This document shows positions 11,226 through 25,260 of a DNA stretch of 64,000 nucleotides, piece by piece. The stretch is from positions 160,459,292-160,523,291 of the forward strand of contig OZ023266.1 of the NCBI GenBank assembly GCA_964006375.1, read 5' to 3'. The notes below the pieces were generated by a model. The model had not been told where the DNA came from and did not search any database. It saw only the letters and a list, made by a program, of their open reading frames with translations. The first letter of the stretch is position 1, and every line of letters begins with the position of its first letter. A program made the translations under genes and the position numbers. The stretch comes from Tillus elongatus. Its lineage: Eukaryota > Arthropoda > Insecta > Coleoptera > Cleridae.

Positions 11226-13212
11226 TCAAAATACACTTAGAAAGCCCCCAAGTATTTAAATAATGCCAAAAACCCTATCTATAATAAATATTTCAAGTTT
11301 TAGGTTTCAAACTGATTTTGATGAAAATTCTGTATCGTAAGAACCGTACTGAATTCCCTATAATATACGTCGAAATCTAAATATTGAAAGACGTTGCATT
11401 TTTTTGGGGAAAATGAATATCTCTATTGCCCTGAGATTCTAGGTAAATAACAGAAGCTGACGTAATGATGATGAAATATAGAAAATCGGTTACCAAACGA
11501 ACGGACGAGTCCATTATTGTGGAGGTGTGTATAAGCGACGTCGTGACTTCGCCGCCGATTGGAGGTTTCGTTTATCTCATTCGAAGAATGAAGGCTAGAG
11601 AGAGCTCGCGCTCAGCCACCAACGGTCACGGTAAGAATTTTGCATGCAGCGGTTAGGAATTTCAGAACTCGACACATTAGCAGTGAGTCTCTGTCGAGCG
11701 TTTGTCGAGTGAACACCCCTTGGTTTCGGTGGCTATTAAATTATCTTAAAAGGGGGTGATAAAATCTTTTCTATTATCTGTACTACCTAATGATTATTGT
11801 CAGTGATTGCTTCAAGTGATTTAAACGATTTTCGATTTTAAATAAACATCGTATTCAGCATAAAAACGCGACTTTAGTTGTGGTTCGTTGATCTGACCTG
11901 TTGATTTCTTGCATTAATCAGAAAGACTTCCTGGTTATTACCGAACTTTAAATCAATTGGCAGTGAATATCACTTGGGCCAATTCACGCTTTAAATTGCG
12001 ATTTGCAAAGTTTCCGTCAAGCAAATTCAGAACATCGACATACTTGCCAAATGGTTTCCTAATATTGAAGCAATAAGTCCACCAACCAAATTGGAGTCTG
12101 CGAACCTGTCTCAGGTGCTCATGGTTGATCCCACCTGGAAGGCATCTTCATAGGGTCATCAGGTAACTAAATACAGGAACACTGGGTGAGTCCGTGTAAC
12201 TCTTTTTCTCTGAACCGGTAGAACTTTCCGAAATAACGTAAACAAATTCGAACTTGAACAGTGTCAGAGAGGTGCTATAGGGACAATCGTAAATTTCATG
12301 TTTAATCTGTTGAATTTTATCTGTAAATTTAAACACATAGATTTTGAAATTGTAATTAGTACATTTTGTCTGTGAAATATCTAACCTGTACATTCTTTTC
12401 AATATCTTTTATTTTCAATAATTAATGCAGAAATTTCACGTAGGATTATATATTCTTTTTTGGAGCCTCACTCAAATAACTGGTCAGTGTAAAGTTATTG
12501 AAAAATTAATCAAATTGATTGACAAAAGGCAAATGATTTATCTAATAATTTGTGTTTGCTTTTTAGCACTAAAATACAGTATTTTATCTTACATATAAAG
12601 CCCAAGTGGCTAACATCAGTATTTTTGTAACATGTAACCATCTTTATCTTATTGTTCTGTCATATGTAAGTGAATTGATAATTTCTTTTCTTGAAGTTCT
12701 TGCTGTTTATCTCATTTTTATTTGTGTGCAATTGATGTTTGTTTAAGATTTACCAACCATTTTTTATTTCACTTTGTTTGCTATTCCAAATTTAATTTAT
12801 ATGAATAAATTTATATACTTTGTTATATTTATATATCTGTTTAATTGAAGAGAAATTCCTTTCTAATATATCCTTTCTTTTGACGTCGGCGCAAACAATT
12901 ATTTCTTACTAACGATTATCTAGATATCTAAATTACCATTTTCCCTGGCACTAGTCTTGGGAGCCCATAAATATAAGACTCCAGGCAGTGCAAAACAAAC
13001 AAGCAAAAATAACGTGAGTACCAAGCTACATTCAGATCTGTCAACTTTCTAAAAGTATTGCTAATCTTACTATGATAATCTGATAGATAGCTATTTTAGG
13101 GTACGGTGTTATAGGCGATCGTGACCTCAATATTAAGCAGATCTATATCCACCTGAAGTCAATCACATATAACACGGTTCTAGTTTCTAAGTTTTTGTTT
13201 GAAGGAGGTAAC
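11226..13212 (+). mobile_element. Probable solo LTR of ~1.99 kb inserted in the PLE (copy B)
   Basis: The intact right-arm PLE gives the empty site: TTTTGGC joined directly to ATTGTCG. In the left arm these are separated by 1987 bp that starts TG (TGGTTCAAAA) and ends CA (GGAGGTAACA). The last 1.25 kb matches 1-1306. Within it are TATA-like boxes at about 11530 (GTGTATAAGC) and 12970, and an initiator-like CAGTGC after the latter. I see no coding domain; the 63-codon frame at 11465-11656 is unrecognised. TG...CA ends and promoter order suggest an LTR. The lack of a visible target duplication argues against, or reflects later change. Confidence 0.55.
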
Positions 13213-13642
13213 AATTGTCGAAGTCTATGTGGTGTCTTTGATGAATATAATGAATGTCCAGCCCCGATGAAGGGTCGGATTTTCTAACTGCGAGGGTGTG
13301 TTCATATATTCTATTGTGGATGCGTCTATTTGTTTGTCCTACATAAGTTCTGGAACAGTCAGAACAAGGAATTTCATAAACTCCGTGGGATTCGTTCGGA
13401 ATCGTTTCGTTGGGAGTTTTTATCAGATTTGACAGTTGTTGCTCTGTTCTGAATATGGTGTTGATATTATGGGTTCTAAAAATTCGGCTGATTTTGTCGG
13501 TGACACCTTTAATGTATGGTAAAAACGCTGTGGACTCTGTCTGTTCTTGTTGTGGTGTGGTGGTTGGTTTTTGCGCGTTTCTAATCTTTCGTAGTATATG
13601 ATTGTTGCCGTATCCGTTTTCTAGCAATGTCTGTCGACACAA
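13187..13642 (-). pseudogene. Penelope-like GIY-YIG nuclease fragment (left arm)
   Basis: Minus-strand frame: ENGYGNNHILRKIRNAQKP, then a KGVTDKISRIFRTHNINT linker, then the nuclease HGVYEIPCSDCSRTYVGQ with RIHNRIYEHTL and the HQRHHIDFDN His-rich stretch. The PLE Cys pair is CSDC. The frame leaves PLE sequence at about 13213, where the 2 kb insertion starts (the last residues, CYLLQTKT, belong to the insert). The N-terminal RT is missing because the arm ends at the inversion point near 13640. Confidence 0.85.
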
Positions 13643-14100
13643 TCATATACTACGAAACATTAGCAACGCACGCAAACCACTGCACCACAACAAGAACAGA
13701 CAGAGTCCACGCAAGAACACACAGTATTTTTACTATACATTAAAGGTGTCACCGACAAAATCGGCCGAATTTTTAGAACACATAGTATCAAAACCACACT
13801 CACAACAGAGCAAAAACTGCCAAATCTGATAAAAACTCAGAATACGATTCCAAACGAATCTTACGGAGTTTACGAAATTCCTTGTTCTGACGGTTCTCGA
13901 ACTTTTGTAGGACAAACAACTAGACGCATCCACAATATAATATGAACACACCCCCGCAGATAGACAATCCGACCCCTCATTGGTGCTGGTCATGCATCAT
14001 ATTTATACAGCATACAAAATAGACTTCGACAATGCCAAAACAATAGCTGCGGTTTACAATTTCAAAACCAGAATTATCCGCGAAGCAATCGAGATCGAAA
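13640..14100 (+). pseudogene. Penelope-like GIY-YIG nuclease fragment (right arm)
   Basis: Plus-strand homologue of the left arm: HNHILRNISNARKP, VSPTKSAEFLEH, then YGVYEIPCSDGSRTFVGQ. The second Cys of the pair is changed to Gly (CSDG), and a frameshift or stop follows RRIHN (ATAATATGA at about 13935). Later parts still align with the left arm in other frames (IDFDNAKTIAAVYNF, RIIREAIEIEKRP). Not functional. Confidence 0.8.
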
Positions 14101-14765
14101 AACGTCCCGTTTGTTTAAATTAGAGAGATGATGGTCTTCGTCGTCCGATTACTTGGAAGCCTATTATATTTTTATTACAAGCACAAAAAAAGAAAAGAAA
14201 TTTAATAAAAAATTTCATTTCCCTTATATCTGTCTCAACAAATGCCTGCAATCCTCTTAATCCTCCTAATCTTCTTAATCCTTTAAGTACCGTGATTAAA
14301 GCCCCGGATCTGGACCCGCCTAGGTTAGGTTTAAATGTGAGTGGGCCATACCGGTCCCTGCACCGCGACCATAAGGTCGATTGTGGCTCCTGGACACGCA
14401 TACTTTCAATAATAACGAAGCAGGTAGACGAAACGATACATAAAATAAAAGACTAGCAACGAACTGCCAGATGTCTCCTAGGCCTAGGGTTGAACACACT
14501 GAAACCTTAGAATGATCTCCGCAGAGATTTGGAGAGTAGGCAGCTTGAGGCCCCGTAATCGCGCTACAACAACCCAACCCACTTTCGTCCACCACTCTAA
14601 GGAGTAGGCAGATTGAGGCCTTAGAGTTAATGTCCTTACATATTTCCTTTACCTCTTGAAAATGGCTCCAAAACAGTTGCCGAAACGTCGAGTTTTAATA
14701 AATTCTGGGCGCGGTTCCACCCGCGAGCCAACTGTATCTCACATTAAAGACCGCGGAAATATTTC
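14101..14765 (+). mobile_element. Penelope-like element, 3' part of the right arm
   Basis: Untranslated 3' region matching the left arm at 10625-11120 in inverted orientation. Near its end lies a decayed hammerhead-like segment (14655-14690): CTTGAAAATGGCTCC, loop, GCCGAAACGTC, where the core has changed from the expected CTGANGA. The element stops close to the (TA)n tract at 14771. Confidence 0.65.
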
Positions 14766-14768
14766 CGA

Positions 14769-14896
<128 letters not shown>

Positions 14897-14900
<4 letters not shown>

Positions 14901-15131
14901 CACCGATAACTCAGAAATAATAGGCTGACTTTAATCAAATTTGGGGAGTACCTTCCTTTTACAAGTGCCTTGGTTAAGTTCGTTAGTCAGGAAAATTGGG
15001 CCGGTTTTGCCTGGAAGATTTTAGGTTTTCTTCGGGAAATTTGTATACCTCTGGAGATAACGAAACTGTGGCAACCAAATTTTGTACGCGGCCTTATATA
15101 CTAGAATGTGAATTACACACAAAAATTTAGA
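14897..15131 (+). mobile_element. HINE-like element, fragment right of the core
   Basis: Begins ATCACACCGATAACTCAGAAATAAT and continues through GCCTTGGTTAAGTTCGTTAG and GGAAGATTTTAGG-type blocks of the family. It is broken at 15132 by the pogo-like element (TA target). Confidence 0.65.
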
Positions 15132-15337
15132 TAGGGGAAAGGGGGGGCAGATTCGTCCATGGGGCAGATTCAGCCACCCCATCTAAATGCGACAAAAATT
15201 GAATTTGGCGCCTCAGGTGACTTGGATGCATTGGTTATTAGTTAGGTTGTGTTTAGTAAAGTTTCTGAGTGAAAGGGGCCGTGTTACAAAGTGTGATAAA
15301 AAAATTCCTAATTTTCAGCTTTAAAGGTAAGTTTTAA

Positions 15338-16290
<953 letters not shown>

Positions 16291-16551
16291 AGAGTATATT
16301 GTAGTTGTTTGTTCCAAACTGCATATGGCAACATTAAGACAAAACGCTACGTGTTATTACCATTATAAATTTTTAACCTAAAAATGTAGTTGGCGGTATT
16401 TGTCTATAGTGTTTTGGTTGAGATACAGATGGGGCAGATTAATCCACGATTGTAGGGGCACATTTAGCCTGGTTAAATGTACACCAGTGGTAATGCAAAA
16501 TATCATGAATATATTGTTTGGTTTACAAACCGAAAACAAACAGAGCCAGTA

Positions 16552-17377
16552 TTGATGAGGATAATATAGGAAAAGCTATAGCAGCTGTTCTGAATGGCCA
16601 GTTATGTGAGCGCAGAGCTGTAATAGTGTTTAATATTAAGAGAGGTACCCTACAGAGGCGAATCAAGAAACTAAAATAATTTATAACCCTGAAGATTTGA
16701 AGAAAAAATTAGCTAACGACTCAGGCCTAGAGAGTGCAGAAGATTCTGCAGTTTACACTAGTAAATATACAGTTAGCCAGGTCTTTTATAAGGTACATTA
16801 GAACGAACTAGTTAGGTATATTAACACCTGTTCAAATATGAATTATGGGCTTACCTATAAGAACATCCGTGTGCTGGCATATGATCATGCTAGTTTACTT
16901 AAACTTAAAACTCCTGTTCAATGGGAAATCAACAAACAAGCAGGAATTTATTGGCTCAAAGGCTTCATGAAGAGAAATAATCATGTAATGAGCCTTAGGA
17001 AGCCAGAAAATACAAGCATAGCTCGATCGACCGGTTTTAATAAGAGAAGTGTCGGCATCTTTTTCGAAAATTACGTCACAGTTTTAGAAAAGTACAATTT
17101 CCAACCAGAGAGAATCTTCAACTTAGATGATACCGGTGTCACAACAGTTCTTAAGCCAGTAGAGATTGTCTCTGAGAAAGGCAAAAAACAAGTCAGTGTT
17201 GTGGCATCGGCTGAGAGGGGTGAGCTGACCACATTTGTGGGTATTATTAGTGCAGCTGGAATAGCCCTCCCACCCGTTTACGGTTCTCCGAGGATTCGGA
17301 GCCCCGACGAATATCTAAATGGTGCTCCGCCATCTAGTGTTACCCTGGGAAGCCACAATGGTTGGATAACTAGTTAA
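16552..17377 (+). pseudogene. Pogo-like transposase, N-terminal part
   Basis: The frame from 16552 reads a psq-type helix-turn-helix (DEDNIGKAIAAVLNGQ ... FNIKRGTLQRRIKKL) and stops at TAA. After a frame change (YTSKYTVSQVF, then ENELVRYINTCSNMNYGLTY) the frame at 16838-17377 carries the rest: a second DNA-binding region (AGIYWLKGFMKRN), the first catalytic Asp in FNLDDTGV, and GKKQVSVVASAERGELTT. It ends GSHNGWITS then TAA (17375-17377), where relatives read GW(M/I)TSELF, so this stop is probably GAA changed to TAA. Four bases later begins the HINE-like insertion. The gene resumes at 19975. Confidence 0.85.
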
Positions 17378-17511
17378 CTTTTAGTGAATTTTCTTTAAAA
17401 AAACTCACTAATGAGGAGATCCCGACTTTCGAATTTTGAAAAAACTTCTTCAAATGAGCGCTATTTAGGACCCCCGGAACCCAAATCCGAGGTCAGTTTC
17501 AGACTTTATAT

Positions 17512-17613
<102 letters not shown>

Positions 17614-18337
17614 GTGTCACACCTATAACTTAAAAAATAATGGACCGATTTTGATAAAATTTGGCATATACCTTCCTTTCGCAAGTGGCTTGGATAAGTT
17701 CGTTAGCCAGGAAAATCCGCCGAGGTTTTCCCGGAAAATTTTGTGTTTTCTTTTGAAAAAAATCGAAAAAAATTCATATCTCCAAAATTAACAAAGTAAG
17801 GGCAACCAAATTTGATACGCGGGTTTATATAACTAGACTCAAGTCACCTACCAAAATTTAGCTCCGTAGACTAAAGGACAAAAAAGTTACAGACATTCAA
17901 AGAAAAATAAATTTGGGTTCTCCTCAAAACGTCAAAATCGCGATTTTAAACGTCAAAATTGGTGAGTACCTTCCTTTTGCAAGTGGCTTGGATAAGTTCG
18001 TTAGCCAAGAAAATCCGACGAGGTTTTCCCGGAAAATTTTGTGTTTTCTTTCGAAAAAAATTTATATCTCCACAATTAACAAAGTAAGGGCAACCAAATT
18101 TTATACGCGGGTTTATATCATTATAGGCAAGTTACATACCAAAATTTAGCTCTGTAGGTTAAAGAACAAAAAAGTTATAGGCATTTAAACAAAAATAAAT
18201 TGAGGTTTTTCACAAAACCTATAAGGTTGACCAAAAAACGAGTTTTTTTTATATAAATAAATGATTAAACATTAATTATGACTAAAATAATTACAACGCC
18301 CGCTGGAATACGACATTAAAACAAAGCTCCAACAACT

Positions 18338-18409
18338 GACTCGTTGGTCTAGAGGTATGATTTCCGCTTAGAGTGCGGGAGCTCCCAGGTTCAAATCCCG
18401 GACAAGCCC
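18338..18409 (+). tRNA. tRNA-Pro-derived gene or pseudogene with anticodon AGA
   Basis: 72 nt with full cloverleaf order: acceptor GACTCGT with ACAAGCC, D arm TGGTCTAGAGGTATGA (A box), anticodon stem-loop TCCGC-TTAGAGT-GCGGG, and the B box GGTTCAAATCC. It matches insect tRNA-Pro(AGG) as I know it almost base for base, but the anticodon position reads AGA, which would be a serine-type anticodon, while the body is proline-like. Two acceptor-stem pairs and one T-stem pair are mismatched, mostly through C-to-T or G-to-A changes. A TTTT and later T8 run follow, giving a possible Pol III stop. The mismatches favour a decaying pseudogene. Confidence 0.75.
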
Positions 18410-19398
18410 AAATTCCTTTTGTTTGCTTTTTTTTAACCGACTTCAAACAAGGACGAGGTTCTCAATTCGCCTGTATGTTTTTTTCTGTGTGTTACCTCAG
18501 AACTTTTTCCTAGGTGAACCCATTTTGATGATTCTTTTAGTGAATTTTCTTTTAAAAAAACGCACTAATGAAGAGATTTCGACTTTTGAATTTTGAAAAA
18601 ATTTCTTCAAATGAGCGCTATTTAGGACCCCTGGAACCCAAATCCGAGGTCGGTTTCAGACTTGATAAAATTAGGTGACTACCTTCCTTTCGCGAGTGGC
18701 TTGGATAAGTTCGTTGGTCAGGAAAATCCGCCCAGGTTTTCCCGGAAAATTTTGTGTTTTCTTTAAAAAAAAATCGAAAAAAGTTATATATCCGGAATTA
18801 ACAAAGTAAGGGCAACCAAATTTTATACGCGCGTTAACATCATTATAGGTAAGCTACCTACCAAAATTTAGCTTTGTCAATTAAAGGACAAAAAAGTTAC
18901 AGGCATTTCAAGAAAAATAAATTTGGATTTTCCTCAAAACGTCAAAGTCGCTATTTTAAACGTCAAAATTGGTAATATTTAAGCAATGAACCTGAAAATA
19001 ATATAAGCTATGGAAGGAAAATGTCTCAAGAACAATGTTTTACAAAGCCTGAAGTCTTAGTTTCAATCGTCATTGTCCTTCATTTTACTAAAATATTCCC
19101 AGAAAATTCATTTCAAGTAGACCCTTTCTCTGATACTTTGGCAGTAGTGTTGGCTATAGAGTTTATCGGTTAATGGTATATCATTTTTGTCGAATTTTCG
19201 TAAAAAATATTCAAAGTCCAATATATCCGTTATTATGCAAGATACGGAAAAAATAAAATTATACATTAATTATAGGGTGTCTTCAGCTACATCTTAAAAA
19301 ATATTTCCACAATTACAGGGTGGCCCATAAGTCGTTGGTGATTCAAATTTTCTTTTTTAGGGAATTTTCTTTAAAAAATTCACTAATGGGGAGATCCG

Positions 19399-19400
19399 TA

Positions 19401-19482
<82 letters not shown>
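19399..19482. repeat. (TA)n tract
   Basis: About 84 bp with one early interruption (TATTATAT); core of the last unit of the compound insertion. Confidence 0.95.
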
Positions 19483-19484
<2 letters not shown>

Positions 19485-19974
19485 TACCGACAACTCAAAA
19501 AATAATAGACCGATTTTGAGCAAATTTGGTGAGTACCTTCCTTTTGCAAGTGGGTTGGATATGTTTGTTAGCCAGGAAAATCGGACAAGGTTTTCCCGGA
19601 AAATTTTGTGTTTTCTTTCTAAAAAAATTTATATCTCCGGAAATAACTAAGTGAGGGCAACCAAATTTGGTACGCGTATTTGTATTATAAAGAGTGAACC
19701 ATGTACAAAAATTTAAAACGTCAAAATTGGCAATGTTTACGCAAAGAACGTGAAACAAATACGGATTGTGAAAAGAAAATGATGCAAGAAGAGTGTTCTG
19801 CGAACCCTTATGTTTCAGATACAACCGTCATTGCCCTTCATTTTACTAAAATATTTACAGAAAATTCATTTCAAGTAGCCCTTTCTCCGATGCTTTCTTA
19901 AAAAAAATATCCTATTAAAAATATTTTTATGAAAATTCACTACCATAACGCACTTGCTGCGTCCAGAGTTTTTT

Positions 19975-21182
19975 ATTGCAGTATTAGAGCACCTCAGGGA
20001 TCACACTCAACGTACAAAGGACCATAAGATACTTCTGCTTCTAGATAACCATGAGGCATACGTTACAGTTAAATCAATCAATTTTTGGAGGGAGAATGGG
20101 ATAGTAATGGTTTCCTTTCCGCCTCACACCTCCCATAAATTGCAACCATTAGACGTAGGCGTTTATGGTCAATTTACAAACTACTGTGCGACGGCCTTAA
20201 ATGACTGGTTAATAAGCAATCCAGGAAAAACTATAACAATAAAACAAATAGCCGCTCTAACCAATAAACCACAAGTGTATGCATTTTTTGAGGCTTTCAC
20301 ACGAAAAAACGTCATCAATTATTTCGAAAAACCTGGTTTGTGGTCTCTCAATAGACTGGTCTTTAAGGAAGAAAATTTTTTACCTAGCTTTGCAAAATTA
20401 AGTGATGTTGAAAATCTTAAAAATCAACATGATGACTCCCATGCCCAAGACGAGGAATCTCAAGGTTAGTGTTTTATAAGTAATTATTATTGTATTATAT
20501 CTTCATTTTTAAACCATTTGCTTGCAGATCAAGCAGCTACCATGGCAGTGACATCAAGAAGCAAGTTATTAGCACCCGAAGTAGTGAGACCGTTTCTCAC
20601 ACCATGCATTCAGAAGAAGAAGAAAAAACGGCAAATCGTAAAGGCCAATCAAGAATATTAACCGATACTCCAGAAAAAGACCGTTTGGAGAAAATCGAGG
20701 CTATCAGAATAGAAAGAAAGAAAAAGCAAGAAGAGATGCAGAAAAAGAAGGTAAGGAAAGACCTGTTTGCTGAAGAAAGCAAACCAACTAGCATCAAAAG
20801 ACTGAAAAATGGTGAATCCTCAGACACATCAGACTCAGAGGATTCAGTTGTGCTTGCCTCTGATGATGATGTAAATGAAGAGTTTTCTGATGATGAGGCA
20901 AAATATCTACTGACGCATGATTTAGTAATAACCATGGATAACTTTTTTCTCGTTAAGTTTTCAACTAAGAAAATGGAAAGATGTTTTGTAGGAAAGGTAA
21001 TGAAAGTTTATAATCAGCAAGAATTTGAAGTAAACTTTCTTCGCTCTAAAGCGAGTAGTTACAAGTTTTATTATCCAGTAGTGAGTGACGAGTCTACGAT
21101 GGATAGGAGCGACATTATAGCTAGACTTCCTAGATGCAAGATCTTCAAAAACTGCCAGAACATCATCTTTAGTATCGTTTGA
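19975..21182 (+). pseudogene. Pogo-like transposase, C-terminal part
   Basis: Continues the gene at IAVLEHLRDHTQRT. The second catalytic Asp is in LLLLDNHEAY and the third in SHKLQPLDVGVYG, so the triad is complete across the insertion. An intron is likely: GGTTAGTG at 20465 to TTGCAG ending 20527; splicing gives DQAATMAVTSRSKLLAPEVVRPF, the expected continuation. A frameshift in the GAAGAAGAAGAAAAAA run near 20612-20628 then moves the frame to SRILTDTPEKDRLEKIEA, an acidic Ser/Asp stretch, and a C-terminal domain (FFLVKFSTKKMERCFVGKV ... FEVNFLRSK) ending about 21182. Family function is excision and integration at TA; the present copy is dead. Confidence 0.85.
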
Positions 21183-21267
21183 TTTCAATTTTTCAAAGTA
21201 CAATGTTGAGTAGAAAAAATATGTTAGATTTTTCATTACGTTAATATTTTATCTATCCTTGTTTTGT

Positions 21268-21383
<116 letters not shown>

Positions 21384-21649
21384 TTCCGTCTTTTCTTTCT
21401 TCTGTGCTGAAACTGCCCCTTGAGTTGCATTAATTTGCCCCACTGGTGGGGCAGTTTAATCCAATCTGCATTTTTTAGATAACCATGTAAAAAGCTTGGA
21501 TAACGCTAAAATTGAACATTCAAAGGGTTGCAGTGTATAAAAGACCTGAGATATTGTGTACAAAATAATACGGATCTCAAATATTCTTTTATTCTAGTAT
21601 TTTTTAAGAAAAAATATTAAGGGGCTGAAAGAGCCCCCATTTCCCCCTA

Positions 21650-22262
21650 CATATTAGGTATATATGTAAGTTGAATATCATTAATTTTTCTACCAATCTC
21701 CGTGTAACAATGTTATGTCGAATGGTCTGACGACCGCAGCCATGAACAAAGACAACACACACACACACAATGTTATGTAAAATTATGTTTGTATTTTGAG
21801 AAAATATTGTCGGAAGCTTTTCGTGAAGTATTGGTAATAATAAATGTATAGGTTATTGTAAAAAAATCTTTCACATTTTCGTGAAGAGTAATTGGTTAGC
21901 AAAATTTCTTAAAAAGATAATTTTTGTGTAACATTGATTTAACCGATTTTAGTAAAGAAAATGGCAAGTTTCGTTAAAAAAAATGTTTGCAAATTTTCAT
22001 GAAAACATTTTTTTTTTTTTGAATTTTTGTCAAAAAGCTTTTTGTGGATAATTATATTTTAGCAGGTATGTAAATAGCTTGAAAAGGTTCGTTGGAAATC
22101 GGATTATCTTTTTACGAAACTTTTTATGTTTTTTTCGCAAAACTTCTTAAAACAATAAATTTAATTTGATGAAATAAGGTACACTGTTTCTACTATGTGT
22201 AGGCTACACCAAATGCCAGGTCTTTTATTTAAAAACAACGTATTTTTAACCAAAAGCATTTT
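21650..22262. other. AT-rich stretch, possibly old HINE-like 3' sequence
   Basis: Contains a short (AC)n run near 21755 and A/T-rich blocks reminiscent of the family's 3' modules (TAAATAGCTTGAAAAGGTTCGTTGG at about 22070). No gene seen. Confidence 0.35.
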
Positions 22263-22303
22263 ACGAAAATTCACTACCATAACGCACTTCCTGCGTCCAG
22301 ACT
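22263..22303 (+). mobile_element. HINE-like 3' terminus
   Basis: GAAAATTCACTACCATAACGC, hairpin with one loop change (CACTTCCTGCG), GTCCAGAC. A new 5' end (TTTTAGCGAATTTTTTT) follows immediately at about 22304, so two copies are joined head to tail. Confidence 0.75.
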
Positions 22304-23040
<737 letters not shown>

Positions 23041-24282
23041 GAAAAAATCTAGACGCAGTAAGTGCGTTTTGGTAGCGAATTTTCGGTAAATTTGCAGATT
23101 AGTTCCCGAACGCTTTTCAACAAACTGTTTTTAGAAACCTGCCTAGCCCTCCCCCCTGGATCCACAAAACCCAAGAAAAATATCTTGTTCACACCCCCCA
23201 AGGAAGTTACGGGACCAGGAGTGAATAGGGGAGCTGGGCGGGGTGGGTAGTAAAAAGGAAATATTAGCAGAAAATGCGAATAAAACGGGATTGAAAGTTG
23301 TCTTTTTCACATCTTGAAGCCATATCCCCCTTAAACCCTGCCTACCCAGCACAGCACCCCTATTCCCCCAAAACATTTCTTGTTTACACTCCCCAAAGAA
23401 GTTACGGGACCAGGAGTGAGTAGGGGTGTATAATTTTTTTAGCTAATTTTCGTAGAACAAATTCGTTAATGCATTTTTGAATTTTTTATCGAAATATGAT
23501 GCATTTGTAAGAAAAAGATCTAGACGCAGTAAGTGCGTTTTGGTAGCGAATTTTCGGTAAATTTGCAGTTTAGCTCCCGAACGCTTTTCAAAACACTGTT
23601 TTCAGAAACCTGCCTAGCCCCCTGGATCCACCAACCCCAAGAAATATGTCTTGTTCACACTCCTCAAGGAAGTTATGGGACCAGGAGCGAGTAGGGGGTG
23701 CATAATTTTTTTTTAGCTAATTTTTGTAGAACAAATTCGTTAATGCATTTTTGCATGTTTTATAGAAATATGACGCGTTTGTAAGAAAAAAAACTGGACG
23801 CAGTAAGTGCGTTTTGGTAGCGAATTTTCGGTAAATTTGCAGTTTAGCTCCCGAACTCTTTTCAAAAAACTGTTTTCAGAAACCTGCCTAGGGCCCCTCT
23901 GAATCCACAAACCCCAAGAAAAATTTCTTGTTTACACCCCCCAAGGAAGTTACGGGACCAGGAATGAGTAGGGGTGTATAATTTTTTTAGCTAATTTTCA
24001 TAGAACAAATTCGTTAATGCATTTTTGCATTTTTTATCGAAATATGATGCGTTTGTAAGAAAAAAACTGGATGCAGTAAGTGCGTTTTGGTAGCGAATTT
24101 TCGGTAAATTTGCAGTTTAGCTCCCGAACGTTTTTCGAAAAACGGTTTTCAGAAACTTTTTGTATATTTTCAAACCATAAGTAATTTTGATAGAATATGG
24201 TACATTGTTTCTACCACATAGGCTATACCGGTAATCAAATTCGTGCCTGCTTTCATCAAAGAAAGACATTTGCTATTAAAAA

Positions 24283-24330
24283 TATTTTAAAGAAAATTCG
24301 CTACCATAACGCACTTGCTGCGTCCAGAGA
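24283..24330 (+). mobile_element. HINE-like 3' terminus
   Basis: GAAAATTCGCTACCATAACGC, the intact hairpin and GTCCAGAGATTTTTTT. Confidence 0.7.
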
Positions 24331-24954
24331 TTTTTTTATATTTCTAGTTATTCATTTTCCTGCATTTTCCGAAGTACATAATTCGCTAAAGTTCTTAGAT
24401 GTTATTTTTCTGATATTTACATCAAATTTGTTATTACAGTGTTTGGGAAGATAAATTAAACTTTCTAACTGCGAAACATCTTTAATAAAACAAAAAGAAA
24501 AACCCAAGTGGCAGAGCTTAATGGCGGGGCTGTTAGAAGTAATGAGTGTAGTGTTAGGTAGTCTCTAGTAAGTTACGAAATAGTCCATAAACAATTCTCC
24601 CTGGTGGTATCTTAGAAGCAAAAGATACACTTTGGATATCTGTAAATATGCCGAGAAAATAGCTCAGCTGTCGAGACACTGGCCTCTTCTTCTTTCTAAG
24701 AGTTCCTAGTGGCCTCCCGTGCCTCGTTATTAGGATATAACCCAGCGAGCGGGAAACTAGGGAACCCCCTTGTTGTTTCTCGTTGTTTCAGTATAGTAAG
24801 TTTTAAGCAGTGATGCCAAATTCGGGAATCTTAGTCACAAAGAGAAAGTCTGGAGGTAGCAATTGTAGCGAATTACCATAAACATGTTTTTAAGTTAAGT
24901 ATATATTTTTTTAATGAAAGAAAAAAATTAGTAGAAAGTATAACCTTTATAAAT
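24331..24954. other. Stretch without recognised gene
   Basis: Nothing supported; locally less AT-rich around 24650-24760, with no domain in any frame. Confidence 0.35.
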
Positions 24955-25260
24955 AGTAAAAAGTCTGGACGCAGCAAGTGCGTTATGGCAGTGAATTTGT
25001 ATAAAAATGCTTTGAATATCAAATATGTCTTTTCAATGCAAGCAGTCATCAATTTGGTTATCGGTATAACGTATATAGTAGAAACAATGTACCATATTTT
25101 ATCAAAATGTACAAAAATTTTCCGACAATAAATTTTAAATGTTGGTTTCCTAGCCAACAAACCTTAGGTCAATATAAAATTAAGTTAATGAAATTTGAAG
25201 CATTTAATGAAAATTTGCACTTACTGCGTCTTGATTTTTTTTCTTACAAACATATTTCGA
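24955..25260 (-). mobile_element. HINE-like 3' region
   Basis: Starts AAAAAGTCTGGACGCAGCAAG with the hairpin and AGTGAATTTG motif, then the module with GCAATGTACCATATTTTATC and GGTTTCCTAGCCAACAA. It meets another degenerate terminus (CACTTACTGCGTCTTGATT) at about 25215-25240 in opposite orientation. Confidence 0.6.
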
